Shown: positions 46,699 to 58,897 of the stretch, piece by piece | Numbering within the stretch: the stretch's first letter is position 1 | Layout of the letters: each line of letters starts with the position of its first letter | NCBI GenBank assembly: GCA_015680905.1 | Contig: CM027380.1 | Span: forward strand, 37,130,001 to 37,194,000 | Direction of reading: 5' to 3' | Source of the DNA: Coptis chinensis | Lineage: Eukaryota; Streptophyta; Magnoliopsida; Ranunculales; Ranunculaceae | Length of the DNA: 64,000 bases | Notes under the pieces: generated by a model | What the model was told of the DNA's origin: nothing | Databases searched by the model: none | Seen by the model: only the letters and a program-made list of their open reading frames with translations | Made by a program: the position numbers and the translations under genes

Positions 46699-49097
46699 CT
46701 GCCAAAAGATTGAATAGAAGAGTGTACAAAGTGCTGTCAGACTTTTATAAATGAATGTACAAACATTGAAAGAACAAAATCAGAGGTTCAAAAGTCCACC
46801 ATATTATTACCAAATGAAGGGAGCCATCTGATCTTAGAGGTTCAAATCTAACAACAAGTGATCTGATCTCCATGGGAATCTACATAATTAACAAGAAAAA
46901 AAAAATGACGCCCATCTCTCTCTTTGGCTAACTTTTGTTAATTTTTCAATAAAAAAAATAGAATAAAACTAATGATTTACATTGATTGGGACCCATCAGC
47001 TGGTTATGTTTACCTGTCAAGGTCCTGAATCTGTACAAGTGTACATGAGCTGAAAATAATAGCAAACAAACGATTAGAGATAAACACCATAAATGAAAAA
47101 CTAATTATTAGTGAAATAGTGCTCCATTAGAGAATTACAAGCTAAATGTGCAACTACAACCGTCTTTAGAATACTAAAGCTTAACATTATTCAAATTTGA
47201 TGAAGCAAGGAGTAAGGAATCGATAAATACAAATCATAAGGTGTTAGATGTGCAAAGATAAGAAAGTGCTTCTTAATTTCCTATAATGTCATGGCCAAAA
47301 TCCTTCTGACTTCTACGCAGAGATGTAGACGGCCCTTACTCACACCTTATGTTCTTGTACAACAACAATGCCATGTCAAGCCAAAAAAACCAAAACTAGT
47401 ATTAAACTGTTAGTTATGTGTTTCACCAACCTTTAGAAAATACAAAGCCCATATGGATCTTCGCTACTCTGCACATCAACAAGTGACCCAACCTTTGAAG
47501 TAGTAAATGAGATGTGCTCATTCCATATCACAATGTCAAGCTCCTGCCTCCCAATATGATAAGGAATTATTGGCCAGTTACTATCGCCTTCCTTCACTAT
47601 TTGAATCACAATTCCACCATTTAAAACCCATCCAAATCTTTCACACATACATTTCAACTACTTAACTATATACCTATCCAAATCATTTCTCCACGTACAA
47701 ACCCAATATGAGCTGCAACCATAAGAGTGGTCTTGAAGACACCAGCTCATTTGTTAATTGTTTCAGCAGCTAGCTGCGCAATCAAACTCCCTTTTTCTTC
47801 AAAGCAAAGTTACTGAGTTCTCATCAGATTATGTTCAAATGAATATATAGTTAGATAATAATAGTTATTCAATATGAGAAATTGCACTAATACTTATGCC
47901 GCTCAATACATGGAACCTTCACGAATTCTACAAAAAACTCAAGTTCCAAGTAATATTCACAAAAAAAACATAAGGATATAAGCTACTAGCCTTAACGTAA
48001 AAATGAAAGAACTTCTCTAACTACTAATGAATATACTAATTGAATAACTTTTAATCAAATATATAAAAGAAAAAATAACTTTAATCACATACGGATTAGA
48101 ACTTTCAAATTTCAACCAAAATCAGAAAAAGATATTATAACTAATAGTTTAAATTGGAAACTGGTATATCCATACAAAAAACATGCACAATTACAAGAAA
48201 GCAAAACATTGAATACCTTCTATTACATAGATACGAATAGCAAGCAAAACTTTCAAATTTAAACCATCTAACTTTGAGCTTAAATTCGCAATATCAGATA
48301 AACAAAGTGTTGGCTACTGATTGAGAGAATACAAAGGGTTATAATTTTTCTATAAATTAACCAAACAAGTAAACCGAAATTTCAAACTGGACTTTTGAAG
48401 CTAAATTTACGAGAAAAATTCAGGAAAAAAAAATCAAACCTTGAAGAAGATGGGAGATATTGGAACTTGTCTCCAATTCCAATCTTGAACCAAAATTCCG
48501 GAGAACCAAAACATCACAAACATTGAATTCGACCTTTAAATCCTCAGCTACAATAATAAAAGTGAAGAAGAAACAAGATTGTCTTACTAATTTCTCATAT
48601 CATAATTCATACCTCTATTAGTTGACAAAAAAACAACGTGAAATTGAATTTAACTCAAAGTTCAGTAAAGTTGAACTTTGTAAACTCAAATTGATGAAAC
48701 AAAAGGAAAATTTTACACAAAAACACGAATAATCGATTAATACCCTCGAACTCCCTGAATAGATAAATAGATGAGGTAAGGAAATAGAGGGAGTACCTGA
48801 GAAACGTGGTAAATCTGGCCTGGGTGTGGAGTTGAGATATAGTGGTGGCCTTTGGTGTGGAGTTGAGGCGGAGAGAAACAGTGGCGGCGTTGAGAACTAA
48901 ATTTTTCTGTTTGTTGTACTTTTTCATTGGGTATGAGGGTGGGAATGAGCCCAGGGAAAGCCCACTCGCAGCAAACAGAATACAACGGCCAATGAGTCCA
49001 TCAATGACGGCAAAAAACACTCACTATAGAACAAGGGCCATTAACCGTGGTTTTTGCCCCGAGACTGATGTCGTTTTTGAGCCAAAATGGTGTAGTG

Positions 49098-49143
49098 GTA
49101 TTAGTTTAGTATTAGTTTTAGTATTAGTTTTAGTATTAGTTTA
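49098..49143. repeat. 12-base tandem repeat (TTAGTTTTAGTA)
   Basis: Three to four units lie immediately beside the CACTA right end. The left flank ends with the similar ATTAGTTTAGTA. Confidence 0.8.
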
Positions 49144-50568
49144 GTTTTAAGTTTTGGGTTATTGAAGACAAAGTTGTTTAATTATCAAAAACCCAACTTG
49201 TGGGGTTTTTAAATGGACCTCTATTGTAACTTAAAACAGGATAAAGCTCGAAAGGTTGGGCTTGATTCTCATATCAGGCGCCAACCGACGTCGTCTTTTC
49301 CTCAAACAGCGTGTAAGCACGACTTGAGAGGTAAATCCTAAACCTCCTCAAAGCCTAAGTAATATGATACTTTGTGTGTTCAAACATCCTTACATGATTG
49401 TTTGAAATTTAATTTCCGCACTGCAAATTTACATTCACATATAAGGGTGAACCCGAGCCACATAACAACCATTGGGAAGTCATTCCCCAATGTAGGTAAA
49501 TTGGACGTTGCTTGATTCTTGAAGCCCTAAAAAAAATGAATTAAAATCAATCAACTAGAGCCCAAAGTAGTCATGCTCCTCAAGAAAAGGACAAAAATAT
49601 AGCCATGAAGATTTAGATCGAGTAATCAGTTATTAGATTCCGGTGGACCAACTACCTTCCTCACTCCCCTCCCCCAGATTTATCGTGAGTAAGATTCTTA
49701 GTAGCACACCACTTGGTGAAGTGACTGCCTAAAGCTTTAGATAGTGGTGGTAACTTCAAACGAGTTTTTTTTAGAAGTTAAGTTCATCCTAAATTGTTTA
49801 GAGTTTGAGTGTGGGAGTTATGAAGGAAAAAGATAGACTCTTGTATAGATTAGATTGGTTTTAAGCTAATGAAAACATGAAAGCTTTCGTTGTTGGTATT
49901 GAAATGACTTGAAAACATTGAAAGGAAGATTGATTGAAGATTTAAATAGAAACAAGTAAAATAAGATTGAAGATTAAAATAAGAACAAGTAAAATAACAA
50001 GTTTTGATTGAAAGGAAATAATACAAACAATAAAGTAAAAACTTGAATTGAAAAACTAGACAAGAAATTAAACAAACCAAATGATTTGGATCCTAAGACA
50101 ATGGATGGTTTCTCTCTCCCTTACTTTTGGGTTATATGCCCCTACTTTTACCTTTTACAGATTTGCCCTTCTCCATTACAAATTCGACGCCTCACACTTC
50201 ACTTTTGCTTTTGTTTTTTGCTTTTTGATTTCTTCTTGACCAAGGTAGGTTTTGGGAGAATGTCATATTTTGAGATAAGGATCTCCATCTCTGGTCTTCT
50301 AAGTTGAGGGCTTTGACTTTTAACCTTGACCTTTGACTTTGACCATTGAATTTGACTTTTTTAACACTTATCCATAGCAGCTTCTGGTCTTCATAATAAG
50401 CATGATTAAGGCTCCTTTTGGTGTTAAGACGCAGCTTTTATGATAAGTGGTCTGAAATACTCCATAACCTGAAAAAGGCAATAAAAGCTATGAGTTGTCT
50501 TTTTATTAAGCGAAGGGCTGTAATGCAGCATTATACGGATAATAAAATGCATATTTGGGAGTTGATTA
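49144..50568 (-). repeat. Inverted TGATCAGC-family LTR and adjoining sequence
   Basis: Read on the minus strand from 50568 the sequence starts TAATCAACTCCC and follows the LTR at 14486 for roughly 800 bases. It is preceded (50569-50594 on plus) by the complement of the polypurine tract GCAAAATGCTATTTGGGGGTGG, so this is a 3' LTR in reverse orientation. The internal part is cut at 50594 by element D. Sequence below about 49770 is not assigned. Confidence 0.6.
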
Positions 50569-50594
50569 CCACCCCCAAATAGCATTTTGCTTGT

Positions 50595-52084
50595 TGATAA
50601 GAGCCCAAAACTGTAGTTTTAACCCTTTAACAGTCATACTTTTAGACCAATTATGTGAGTAATAATTAAGAGTTAATACTGATTACGTATTTTTATGCAT
50701 TTCAGGCTTCAAAGTCCATTATGTGCAGAAATGTGCCATTTTAGCGAGATAAAGGAGCAAAGGTCGGTTACTAAGGAGTTCCGTGATTAAAGGCCAAGTT
50801 TCGAGAAGACAAAGCATTTCTAAAAGCCGGTCAAAAGTGAAAAAGTCGACGGGCGAAACGAAGACACAAAAGTCGTGAGAACTTCCGAAGGACATATCTT
50901 TGGACTCAAACCTCGGAATGGGGCCTACCTTATGTCAAAACGACCGTCTCGGAAAGATCTTTCCAATGGTCTAATCAGAGGAGCAGAAGTAGATGGAAAG
51001 TCTGTTGAAACCAACTGCAGCTGAAGAGGCCTTTTTGGACTGAAAGAATTGGGTTTTGGGCCTGATTCTCTGGCCCAAAACATGGCTCCAAGCCCATGCA
51101 CGATTTTTGGATCTGAATGTATAAAAACAAAAGCTTAGCTCTTTGTTAATGGTAGATAGTTAGACCTAGAAATAGATTATATTAGTAGCCTCCATTAATG
51201 AATTCTAGATCTAGTTTTTCATGTAGATTAATTAAGTTTAGTTCCATTTCAATTATTGTATTAGATTAAACCTTTGAATCTTGTTCTTCATTTTGATTAG
51301 ATCAATAAAGTAGTATTTTTATCAATTTCGATTTTGTCATTTCCATTCCTAGATCTAATTTCAATTCCTGTCTTTATTTCATTTGAGTCATTAAATTAGA
51401 TTTCATTATTGTTTAATTAAGTAAATTTCAATTCTTTATATCATGTTTAGTTTAAATGTAATCGGAAATGATTGCGTAATGATTCTCGGCTAAACCTCCA
51501 TTAGAGGGGGTTGAGAAGCCTTGATGAAAACTTGATTCCGAATATCGTAGAATCGTCGTAATTTCCTTTCCACTCTAGAAACGATTAGTTCACCATGAGA
51601 ATGGGTTTAATCGTTCACATGCTAGTTATGAATTGGTAGGAATGCCATGTGTAATTAGGGATTAGGAAGAACCAATTGTTCTGCGAAGCAGTTCAATTCG
51701 GATTACGACGATTCATCGTTAATAGGATTAAGTCGAGTTAAGGTGGAATTAATCCCCCTCTAACTCCTTATCATAGAATCAACGTAGCATTCCCTTAGTT
51801 ATTCCCATCGTCGACTAGTTGCATTTAGGTGGGTAGTTGCATCATAGTCTAGTTGCCTTTTTAAGTAAATCTCTCATTAGACTTTAAGTTTAGAGTACTT
51901 ACACTTGAGAACATAGCATCTTGGGAAGGACTAAAGAGTGGAACGAATCACTCTACTCCACTATATCTCATAGACTTGAGAGTAGAATCTTTGATAAATA
52001 TAGGCACTTAAGATAGTTTTAGTTTACTTACGCTTGATTTCATCGCTCATTTAGGTGAGTAGACTAATTATTTTACTTTTATCA
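50595..52084 (+). repeat. 5' LTR of element D
   Basis: TGATAAGAGCCC at the start and TTTATCA at the end. A TATAAAAAC box lies at about 51120. Confidence 0.9.
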
Positions 52085-52086
52085 AA

Positions 52087-52099
52087 TGGCGCCGCTGCC
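52087..52099 (+). promoter_or_regulatory. Primer-binding site of element D, tRNA-Asp type
   Basis: TGGCGCCGCTGCC two bases after the LTR, identical to that of element B. Confidence 0.8.
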
Positions 52100-52623
52100 A
52101 TCTTAGTTTCACTTTCGCATTGTTTTCGTAGTGTTAGTACTGTTCTTAAAGTCCCATTTCACCCACCCACCCATGTTTGATTCATACTGCGGTTGTCCAT
52201 TTCAGAGTTGAAAAATTCCGGGTAAAATTACACCGAAGCGCTACAAGCTTCTTTGAGCGCCGACCGACCATGCTAACTCATCGGACCTTTGAGCGACCCC
52301 CCATGTGGAGCGACCCGCCTTTCAACTCGGAATTTAAAATACATCGAAGCGACCGCCTCTATCTGCGGCCGACTTTGCACCCTTAGCAAATTTTGTCCGA
52401 TTTCGGCGGTTTGATTCGAACTTTGATCTTTCATATTTTTCAAGATTCTAACCTCGTTATATACACCGAACAAGCGTAAACAAGACGTTATTCATAAAAG
52501 CGAAGCAAGGACGCAATCAGGTATTCCTTTCTTCCACACCTCGCTCTCTGTTAGAGGTTTATACTAGTATATCGAATTGTTTGGAGTGTTGATGTGTTTA
52601 GCTAAGTTTGGTTTTAGCCTTGT

Positions 52624-54470
52624 ATGAGATTAAGGTCCGGCGAAACAAAAAAACACCGAACGTCATTACACAACAACGTCAACAAACAAGTCTATCTAGT
52701 ATACCACCCACTACACCTCTAGCTACTATTTCACACACATCACGACCAATGATGCCCGAAGAGAGGCCTCTCCGACTTCTACAAAGCCTTGAGCGATAGC
52801 CCCAAATCTTGCATCGCTCTAGCGGACCGGTGATTTCGAATCCCCAAATATTTTTAATTTGTTACCGCTTTTCATGGATTAGACCATGAAAAACCTTATC
52901 GGCTACACATCGTAGGATTGAACAAGTCCTAACAACATTCCACCATCCAACGGTTGGTAATGAACAAATTAAATTAAGGGTATTCCCTTTCACTTTAGCC
53001 CGATAAAGGCGGCATCTTGGTTAACTGCCCAAACGCCTAATTCTTGTGGACTCGTGGGCTAAACTTGTTCACTTGTTTATGGAACATTTTACCCACCCCT
53101 AAAGACGGATGAGGTGCTTTCCAAGATTCATTTCTTTTCGACAAAATCCTCATGAAACATTTTCGGAGGCTTGGAATCGCTTTCACCGATCTCCTTATAG
53201 AGTGTCCACATCATAACTTAGCGAAAGACACGTTAGTTCGTGCCTTTTCAAAGGACTTCTACACCACCATAAAGAAGACCTTGACATAATGAATGGGGTA
53301 GTTTCTTAAGCAAAGGAGCTTCGAGGCTTATAAATTTTTAGAGGACCAAACTAAAGCGAAAATAACAACCGGGGGTAGTGACGATTACTCCCGGCCCGGA
53401 TTCTTCTTCTTAAAGCTACCAAGTATGTTTGAGGTTAAATCAGATCCCGAGCTTAAAACTCTAATTGAATCCCTCACAAAAGGTAGAGGCCATTTTTGTA
53501 CAACAAAAAAACAATCCCCGTCATGAATGTAAATTCAAATCCATGTAGTTTCTGTTGGAGCCCCGAGCATCCCGACTCCCATCGTCCTATAGCCTATGAA
53601 CAGGGCTTGTTCCATTAATAGTGAACCTAACGCCCTTGGAAAAAAATCCCAACCGGTTGGAGAAATAACCAAAACGTCACACCTCGGGTACAATAACCAA
53701 TATGTTAGGCCTACGCGATACGGCTTTAACCAAGCCCTACTACAAGGGCGACGGTCGGGAATTTTAATAATTATAACAACCAAGTGCAACCTCGACAAGG
53801 TCAAGCACAAGGTCAAAGTAGTTATAATAATTATAATGCTAGTAAAGGTATCGTTCCTAAAATAATAACTACCCAAATCCACCCATAAATAATTCACTTG
53901 AAATAGTTCCAATCCACCACCCGTGACTACTACACTCACACAACCCGATCGCCTCTTGACACCTTCATACAAGTGAGCCAAAAACTTTTCCAAACCATGG
54001 CTCAATCTAACCAACTTCTACAATCCGTTAATAATTTAACCAAACGGTTGGCTCAAGATAAAGCCCAACCCAAAGGTGTGTTTCCAAGTAACGAAATACC
54101 TAATCCTAAAATAACAAATACAGCCTTTGAGGTAACCGATAATACTAGTAGTGAATATGAAAATGTAGGTGAGCTAAAGGCCATCACCACCACTCTCTCG
54201 GCAGAGTGGTTGATTACAAAAAGTAACTATGCCTATAGTTACCACACACCAAGAGCCCTACACCGCTATATTACTAGATACCAAAATAGAAACCCAAGAG
54301 CCTACCACTTTAGAGGTACCCGCCACAACAAAACCTAAGAAACAGGAAGCCACGGTTAAACACCCGGTAATACCATTGCTAAATATAGATGAAACCACCG
54401 TTTCCACAAAAATAGCCGTGTTAACTAGGGATACAAATTCTACGAAGAGATTAGGGATGTTTTAAGAACC
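52624..54470 (+). pseudogene. Degenerate gag of element D
   Basis: The ATG at 52624 gives MRLRSG, as in element E. Gag blocks follow in shifting frames: an IKLRVFPFTLA block near 52975, an ETFSEAWNRF block near 53155, an FEVKSDPELKTLIESL block near 53428, and a C-terminal block with PKGVFPSNEIPNPK (about 54070) in an open frame of 121 codons (53973-54338). The C-terminal part resembles the gag-protease linker of Athila elements. Confidence 0.7.
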
Positions 54471-54615
54471 TAACTATAAACCTTCCCTTCCTCGAAGCTA
54501 TAAAAAGCTACCACACCATGCTAAGTTTCTTAAGGAATTGTGTACTACTAGGCGTAAGACCAATATACCAAAAGGCGCCTTTTAACGTAATAATTCCCAA
54601 CTCTATCCGAACATA

Positions 54616-55842
54616 ATGGAATTGTTAAGTACAAGGACCCCGGTCGCCCTACTATATACAATGCACCTTAGGAGATTCCTATCGACGACGTTATTAGACT
54701 TGGGGGCTAGTGTAAACTTACTCCCGTTTTATTTGTATAGACAAATAGGTCTAGACGAGATGCAACCCACTAGAATGACGTTGCAATTAGCTGATCGGTC
54801 TATTAAGAATCCTAAGGGTGTCGTCGAAAATGTTATGGTAAAAATTCAGGATTTTTACTATCCGGCCGATTTTGTCATCCTCGACACAGAAGTCGTTAAC
54901 GACTCTGTCCCGATCATCTTAGGGCGTCCTTTTCTGCCAACTGCCAATGCACTCATTAATTGCCGTGATGGTTCAATGTCCATGTCTTTTGGCCATCTTT
55001 CTGTTGAAGTCAATGTTTTTAAAACAAAGACACAGTTACCCGATTCGTCAATGGATGGAGAGGTTAGCATGATCGAGAGCGTTGCTCGAGATTATTTCAA
55101 CAACACGTTATCTGATAATCATATGCCCAAATTTCTTTCCTTTGGAAGTTCAGACTCCAACATTTTCATCCCTACACTAGTCGATACACATATTACGGAT
55201 GAGGATGAGATAGATGACTTTCTCAAAGATGTAGAGGACTATCATAGTAACGAGGATATGACCAATCTAGATGAGCAATTCGATGAGTTTCTTCGAGCAA
55301 GTGATGAATCACCCTATCAAGAACTACTTTACACAACATCCACCTCGACTCCCCTCCTTCCACCCTTTCAAAGGAATCTCGAGTTTGCACTCGATCCTTT
55401 TGTTTCTCCTGTGCTCCATAATTTTTTAAATCCACCTAGTAAACAAATACTTCAGAAGGACAAACCATTTGACACCTTCATTTTCAGACTTGAGACAGTC
55501 CCTACACACACCATGAATGAGTTTTGTGCTAAAACCACATCCTCATTGTTTACATGCTGTCCTTCTACAACTTATCCATATCCACCATATTCTCCACAAC
55601 CATTCACTTTTCCACACTTATTTACTAGAACACTCACTCATTCAAAAATGAAAAAGAAAGTGCATGTTAGGTTACGTAATAGGGTTATCCGACTTCACTA
55701 TCATTTCACTAGGTTGGGTCATAGGAAATCTTGTTGCTTGATTGTGTTTGGATATGTTTTCTGTGATATTTATTTATGGGATGATCCACAATTATTTCGG
55801 TTGTTGATATATGATAAACTGCATGTTCATACTTATGTTTAG
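54616..55842 (+). CDS. Retropepsin with unrecognised C-terminal tail, element D
   Basis: This is an open frame of 408 codons, probably the 3' part of a gag-protease polyprotein, so the ATG at 54616 may not be the native start. The catalytic motif LLDLGASVNLLP places the Asp at residue 28; the flap region follows and IILGRPFL lies at 100-107, the standard retropepsin order. After the usual SFGHL...VEVNVFK segment comes an acidic stretch (DEDEIDDFLKDVEDY), a proline/phenylalanine-rich stretch, and a basic C-terminus with FGYVFCDIYLWDD (about 376-388) and YDKLHVHTYV at the end. In autonomous relatives reverse transcriptase would follow; here the ORF stops and non-coding DNA begins. The tail is shared with element B and the copy ending at 60331. 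Confidence 0.75.
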   Translation: MELLSTRTPVALLYTMHLRRFLSTTLLDLGASVNLLPFYLYRQIGLDEMQPTRMTLQLADRSIKNPKGVVENVMVKIQDFYYPADFVILDTEVVNDSVPIILGRPFLPTANALINCRDGSMSMSFGHLSVEVNVFKTKTQLPDSSMDGEVSMIESVARDYFNNTLSDNHMPKFLSFGSSDSNIFIPTLVDTHITDEDEIDDFLKDVEDYHSNEDMTNLDEQFDEFLRASDESPYQELLYTTSTSTPLLPPFQRNLEFALDPFVSPVLHNFLNPPSKQILQKDKPFDTFIFRLETVPTHTMNEFCAKTTSSLFTCCPSTTYPYPPYSPQPFTFPHLFTRTLTHSKMKKKVHVRLRNRVIRLHYHFTRLGHRKSCCLIVFGYVFCDIYLWDDPQLFRLLIYDKLHVHTYV

Positions 55843-56100
55843 ACAAGTCTCGAGTATCTGACTATAAACGACTCAACTTTTGTGTTTGGTGCATTTCCTT
55901 TCATTTCCATATATTGGTGAGTGCACCATTAAGGTAATCGGGCCCTCTCTATGGAGTGTGTGGCTATAAGTACCGGAACCTAAGTCCACGTTTAAACATA
56001 ATTCACGTTTTCCACTCTTGCATGTTTTCTCGGATTTTTGAGTCATGTTTCTCTATGGGGTGAATTATGTCCTTCTTGTTTATTGTTTTCTTTTTAAAAT

Positions 56101-56181
<81 letters not shown>

Positions 56182-56959
56182 GAATAAGCATAGTAACCTA
56201 GGAAGTCTCGGAAATCTGACTTAAAAGACTCAACTTTAAAACAAATTTTCTAAGCTTCGTTGTAAAAATTTGTTTGGGGGTGGGGTCTTCGTGTTTCCGT
56301 ACTAAATATTTATGTCCCATTAGAGTTGCTTAGGCCGTTTTATTGTATTATGATTCGGGTTGACATAATCCATGAATTTAGAGTTCAATTGTTCGCATAA
56401 TGTACGTCATGCACGCACTTCGAGGCATTTTCTACTATCTTATATGTCATCCAGGGTCGGAATAGAGTGTTTTATGGATCATTGGATTGGAAATTCTCTT
56501 CTGATCATTTCCATATCTCATTCGCAAAAATCGGACCGGTAACGAAGCGGCAATTTTGATTTGAAGTTTCAAAAAAATCGAAAAAATCACAAATTTCGAT
56601 TTTGGGCTTGGGCCCAACTCAACTTACATCGACAGTAGCGACCGCTTTACCTTTTAGCAGCACTTTCGCGATCTTCTTCTCCATTCCGCCATTAATGCCA
56701 AGCTCCAAAACCTAAAAAAAAACAAAATCAAAATAAAAAGAAAACGAGAATTAACCCACACCAAAATCAAATCCCAACCCAAATCGACTCCAAACACCAC
56801 CGACCACCACTCCCACCGATTTACATCACTAAAACCACCGAAAATTCAAAATTTTGTGTGCTGCCACCACCACTCCACCACCACCACTGTTGCTTCAACC
56901 GGTCGATTAAAATCCCACCACTACATCACATTTAAACCCCACTACATTCCAAACTTCCA
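55843..56959 (+). other. Spacer of element D, unit 1
   Basis: Contains the (TA)n microsatellite (56105-56178) and the tract TTTGTTTGGGGGTGGGG at about 56270-56286. A 650-base non-coding block leads to the X start. No gene is seen. Confidence 0.6.
56105..56178. repeat. (TA)n microsatellite, unit 1
   Basis: About 36 TA units. The homologous site in unit 2 (60602-60650) has about 24. Confidence 0.95.
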
Positions 56960-58107
56960 ATGGCTCAACAACAATTTTGTTTGCGAGCAAGCTTTTACCA
57001 TGAGACCACTTCGCGCCCGTTTTACGGTGACGAGATGATCGATCGAGAGATCGGAATAGCTTGTGGTACTCGACTGAAGCCTATTACCACGGGACTTAGT
57101 CCGACGGTTCTATGATACTGAGGGAGTTGGAAGGGACTAGGATTTTGTTGTGGTAGCGAAGAGGTGGAAGGAAGTGACGACTCGGTTGTTGGTCGAGATT
57201 CTAGGCATTCCGCCTAGAATCCATCCGATGTCACCCTGCAGAGTCCCAAAGATAATGGGGTAGAGCCATTGATGCACGAGACGCTTATTGGAGGGGACTA
57301 CAATGCAAGATCGCATTGTGTTCGACAGTTTCCCTTAGGATCAACCGGTTACCTCTGACCCGATGGATTGGTCTAACGCCCGAGGGAAGGGAAAGTCAGT
57401 GATATCGGCCTCGAATCGGCCTCTATATCTTATGGATACTCCAGAGGCGGAAGTATGACTTCTGCATCTTAGAGTTTTTATCGAGCATGATTAGGGGAGT
57501 AGGGAGGTCATTGCCCCTCTCCCCGTGTTGATAACAAAGATCATGCTCAAGTTGAGAGTAGCTCGGTAACCGATCGGACATACATCACTCTCCACCGTAA
57601 CCCTCGTGATCTATAAGGAGTGTGTCCAACGGGTTTGGAGATTGGCCGAGGATAGAGAAGAAGAAGAAGAGGATGGAGGAGCCGAGAATGCCGAGGAGGC
57701 GGGGACATCGATGCCTCCGGATGAGGAGGACTTGACCCGGTTTGACGCTGGATGCCTTGGAGAGGTCTTTGGATGATGCGAACGCATGGCGTGATTCATC
57801 GAGGCATGCGTTAAACTTAACACTATCTGTGAAGACCTCCGGACTCGACAGAACAACGATGCATCACAACTTCGAGCTCCGCACCCGAGAGAGGACGCAG
57901 AGGTGGGAAATGATGAGCGCCCGATTCGGGGCGAGATGTCGACCACGATTCCCACCTCACGGGGACTCTCCTTCTAAGGACACACCATCCAGCACAAAGC
58001 GTCGTCGCCCGAAGGGCGAATAATGGTGTCTTGAGGAGCTTCGGGGCTCGAGAGCTCCCGAGCATGTTCCCTTCGCCACCGATTCGGAGTAGCTAGGGAT
58101 AGTATAG
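56960..58107 (+). pseudogene. Extra ORF X of element D, unit 1, frameshifted
   Basis: Starts ATGGCTCAACAACA. Homologous blocks to 237-1381 are readable in several frames: an LWYST-like block near 57060, ILGIP near 57200, an acidic stretch at about 57655-57740, and a final open part at 57742-58023. Differences from the other two copies cluster at CAG/CTG/CG sites. Confidence 0.6.
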
Positions 58108-58897
58108 TTTGATGTTTTATGTTTTATTTGTAGTTTCATTACCATTTTATTTTTATGTAAGTTTATTTCCGTAAGTTGAATTTTGTAGTGAAATGTACTC
58201 CGCATGAATTATTTTTAATATAATGGGTCATTTTCATTATGCGTGGTTGTTTAATATTGACCCCACCTTCCCAACTTGTTTGGGGGTGGTTTTATCTATT
58301 CCAGCATGATTTTTATATAACCCTCGTGTTAGAATTTATTGTGGAGTCAAGGTGAAAATATGGCTGTTTAGGCATATATATGAATAAATATCATGGTAGG
58401 ATGAAATCTAGATTAAATAGGTACATTCTATCATAAAATCAACCTAAAAGATACTGGGTTTGAATTAGAATCAAGAAAATGAGTTGTTTCCGTTTTCGGG
58501 TTTGGAAATTTTAGGATTTCCGAAAACTGCCGTAATTAGTTTTGGCAACTTCCCGATCCATTTTAGCAACTTTAAACCTATATAAACTTGATACAATCTA
58601 TCCTCACACTACACACCTAAACTCCATCACTCACCTTTCACTCCCCCGATTCCCTCGTTTTGCTCATTTTTCGAAGTTTCTCGAACTCCGAAAGCTCAGC
58701 TTTTACAGAGCGCACTCGCTCTGTATATTTTTTCTAAGTTTTTGTCGGCCATCCGGCCAAGAAGATGAGCGACCAGCCAAACACCGAAATTTCAATTTCT
58801 TCGAGGCCAAGGCGGCGACTTCCGTGGACCAGAAAATTTCCAGGTTTTTAGCGTAGTATCTGGATCATTCGCAGCTATTCCAAAGCGTAATTTTGAG
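58108..58897 (+). promoter_or_regulatory. Spacer with G-rich tract and TATA box before ORF Y, unit 1
   Basis: TTGTTTGGGGGTGGT at about 58276-58290 and CTATATAAAC at about 58578-58587, about 310 bases before the Y start. Same order as in A, B and unit 2. Confidence 0.45.

Larger units (their letters stand above)
44417..49097 (-). mobile_element. Non-autonomous CACTA (En/Spm) transposon carrying gene fragments
   Basis: Both ends start CACTAC reading inward (44417 on plus, 49097 on minus). A 3-bp target duplication, GTA, lies at 44414-44416 and 49098-49100, as CACTA elements produce. The subterminal regions carry repeated AACGAYGGCC-like and GGCCGTTGT-like motifs (for example 44441-44650 and 48980-49060). 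No transposase is seen. Inside, on the minus strand, are pieces of an HD-ZIP IV gene (45390-46698), an unidentified open stretch (47657-47433) and a leader-like segment near the right end (49020-48655). Confidence 0.85.

Noticed and set aside
49270-49290. Possible PBS (TTGGCGCC on the minus strand) after the inverted LTR
   Set aside because: Only eight bases match and there is no TG...CA LTR end beside it.
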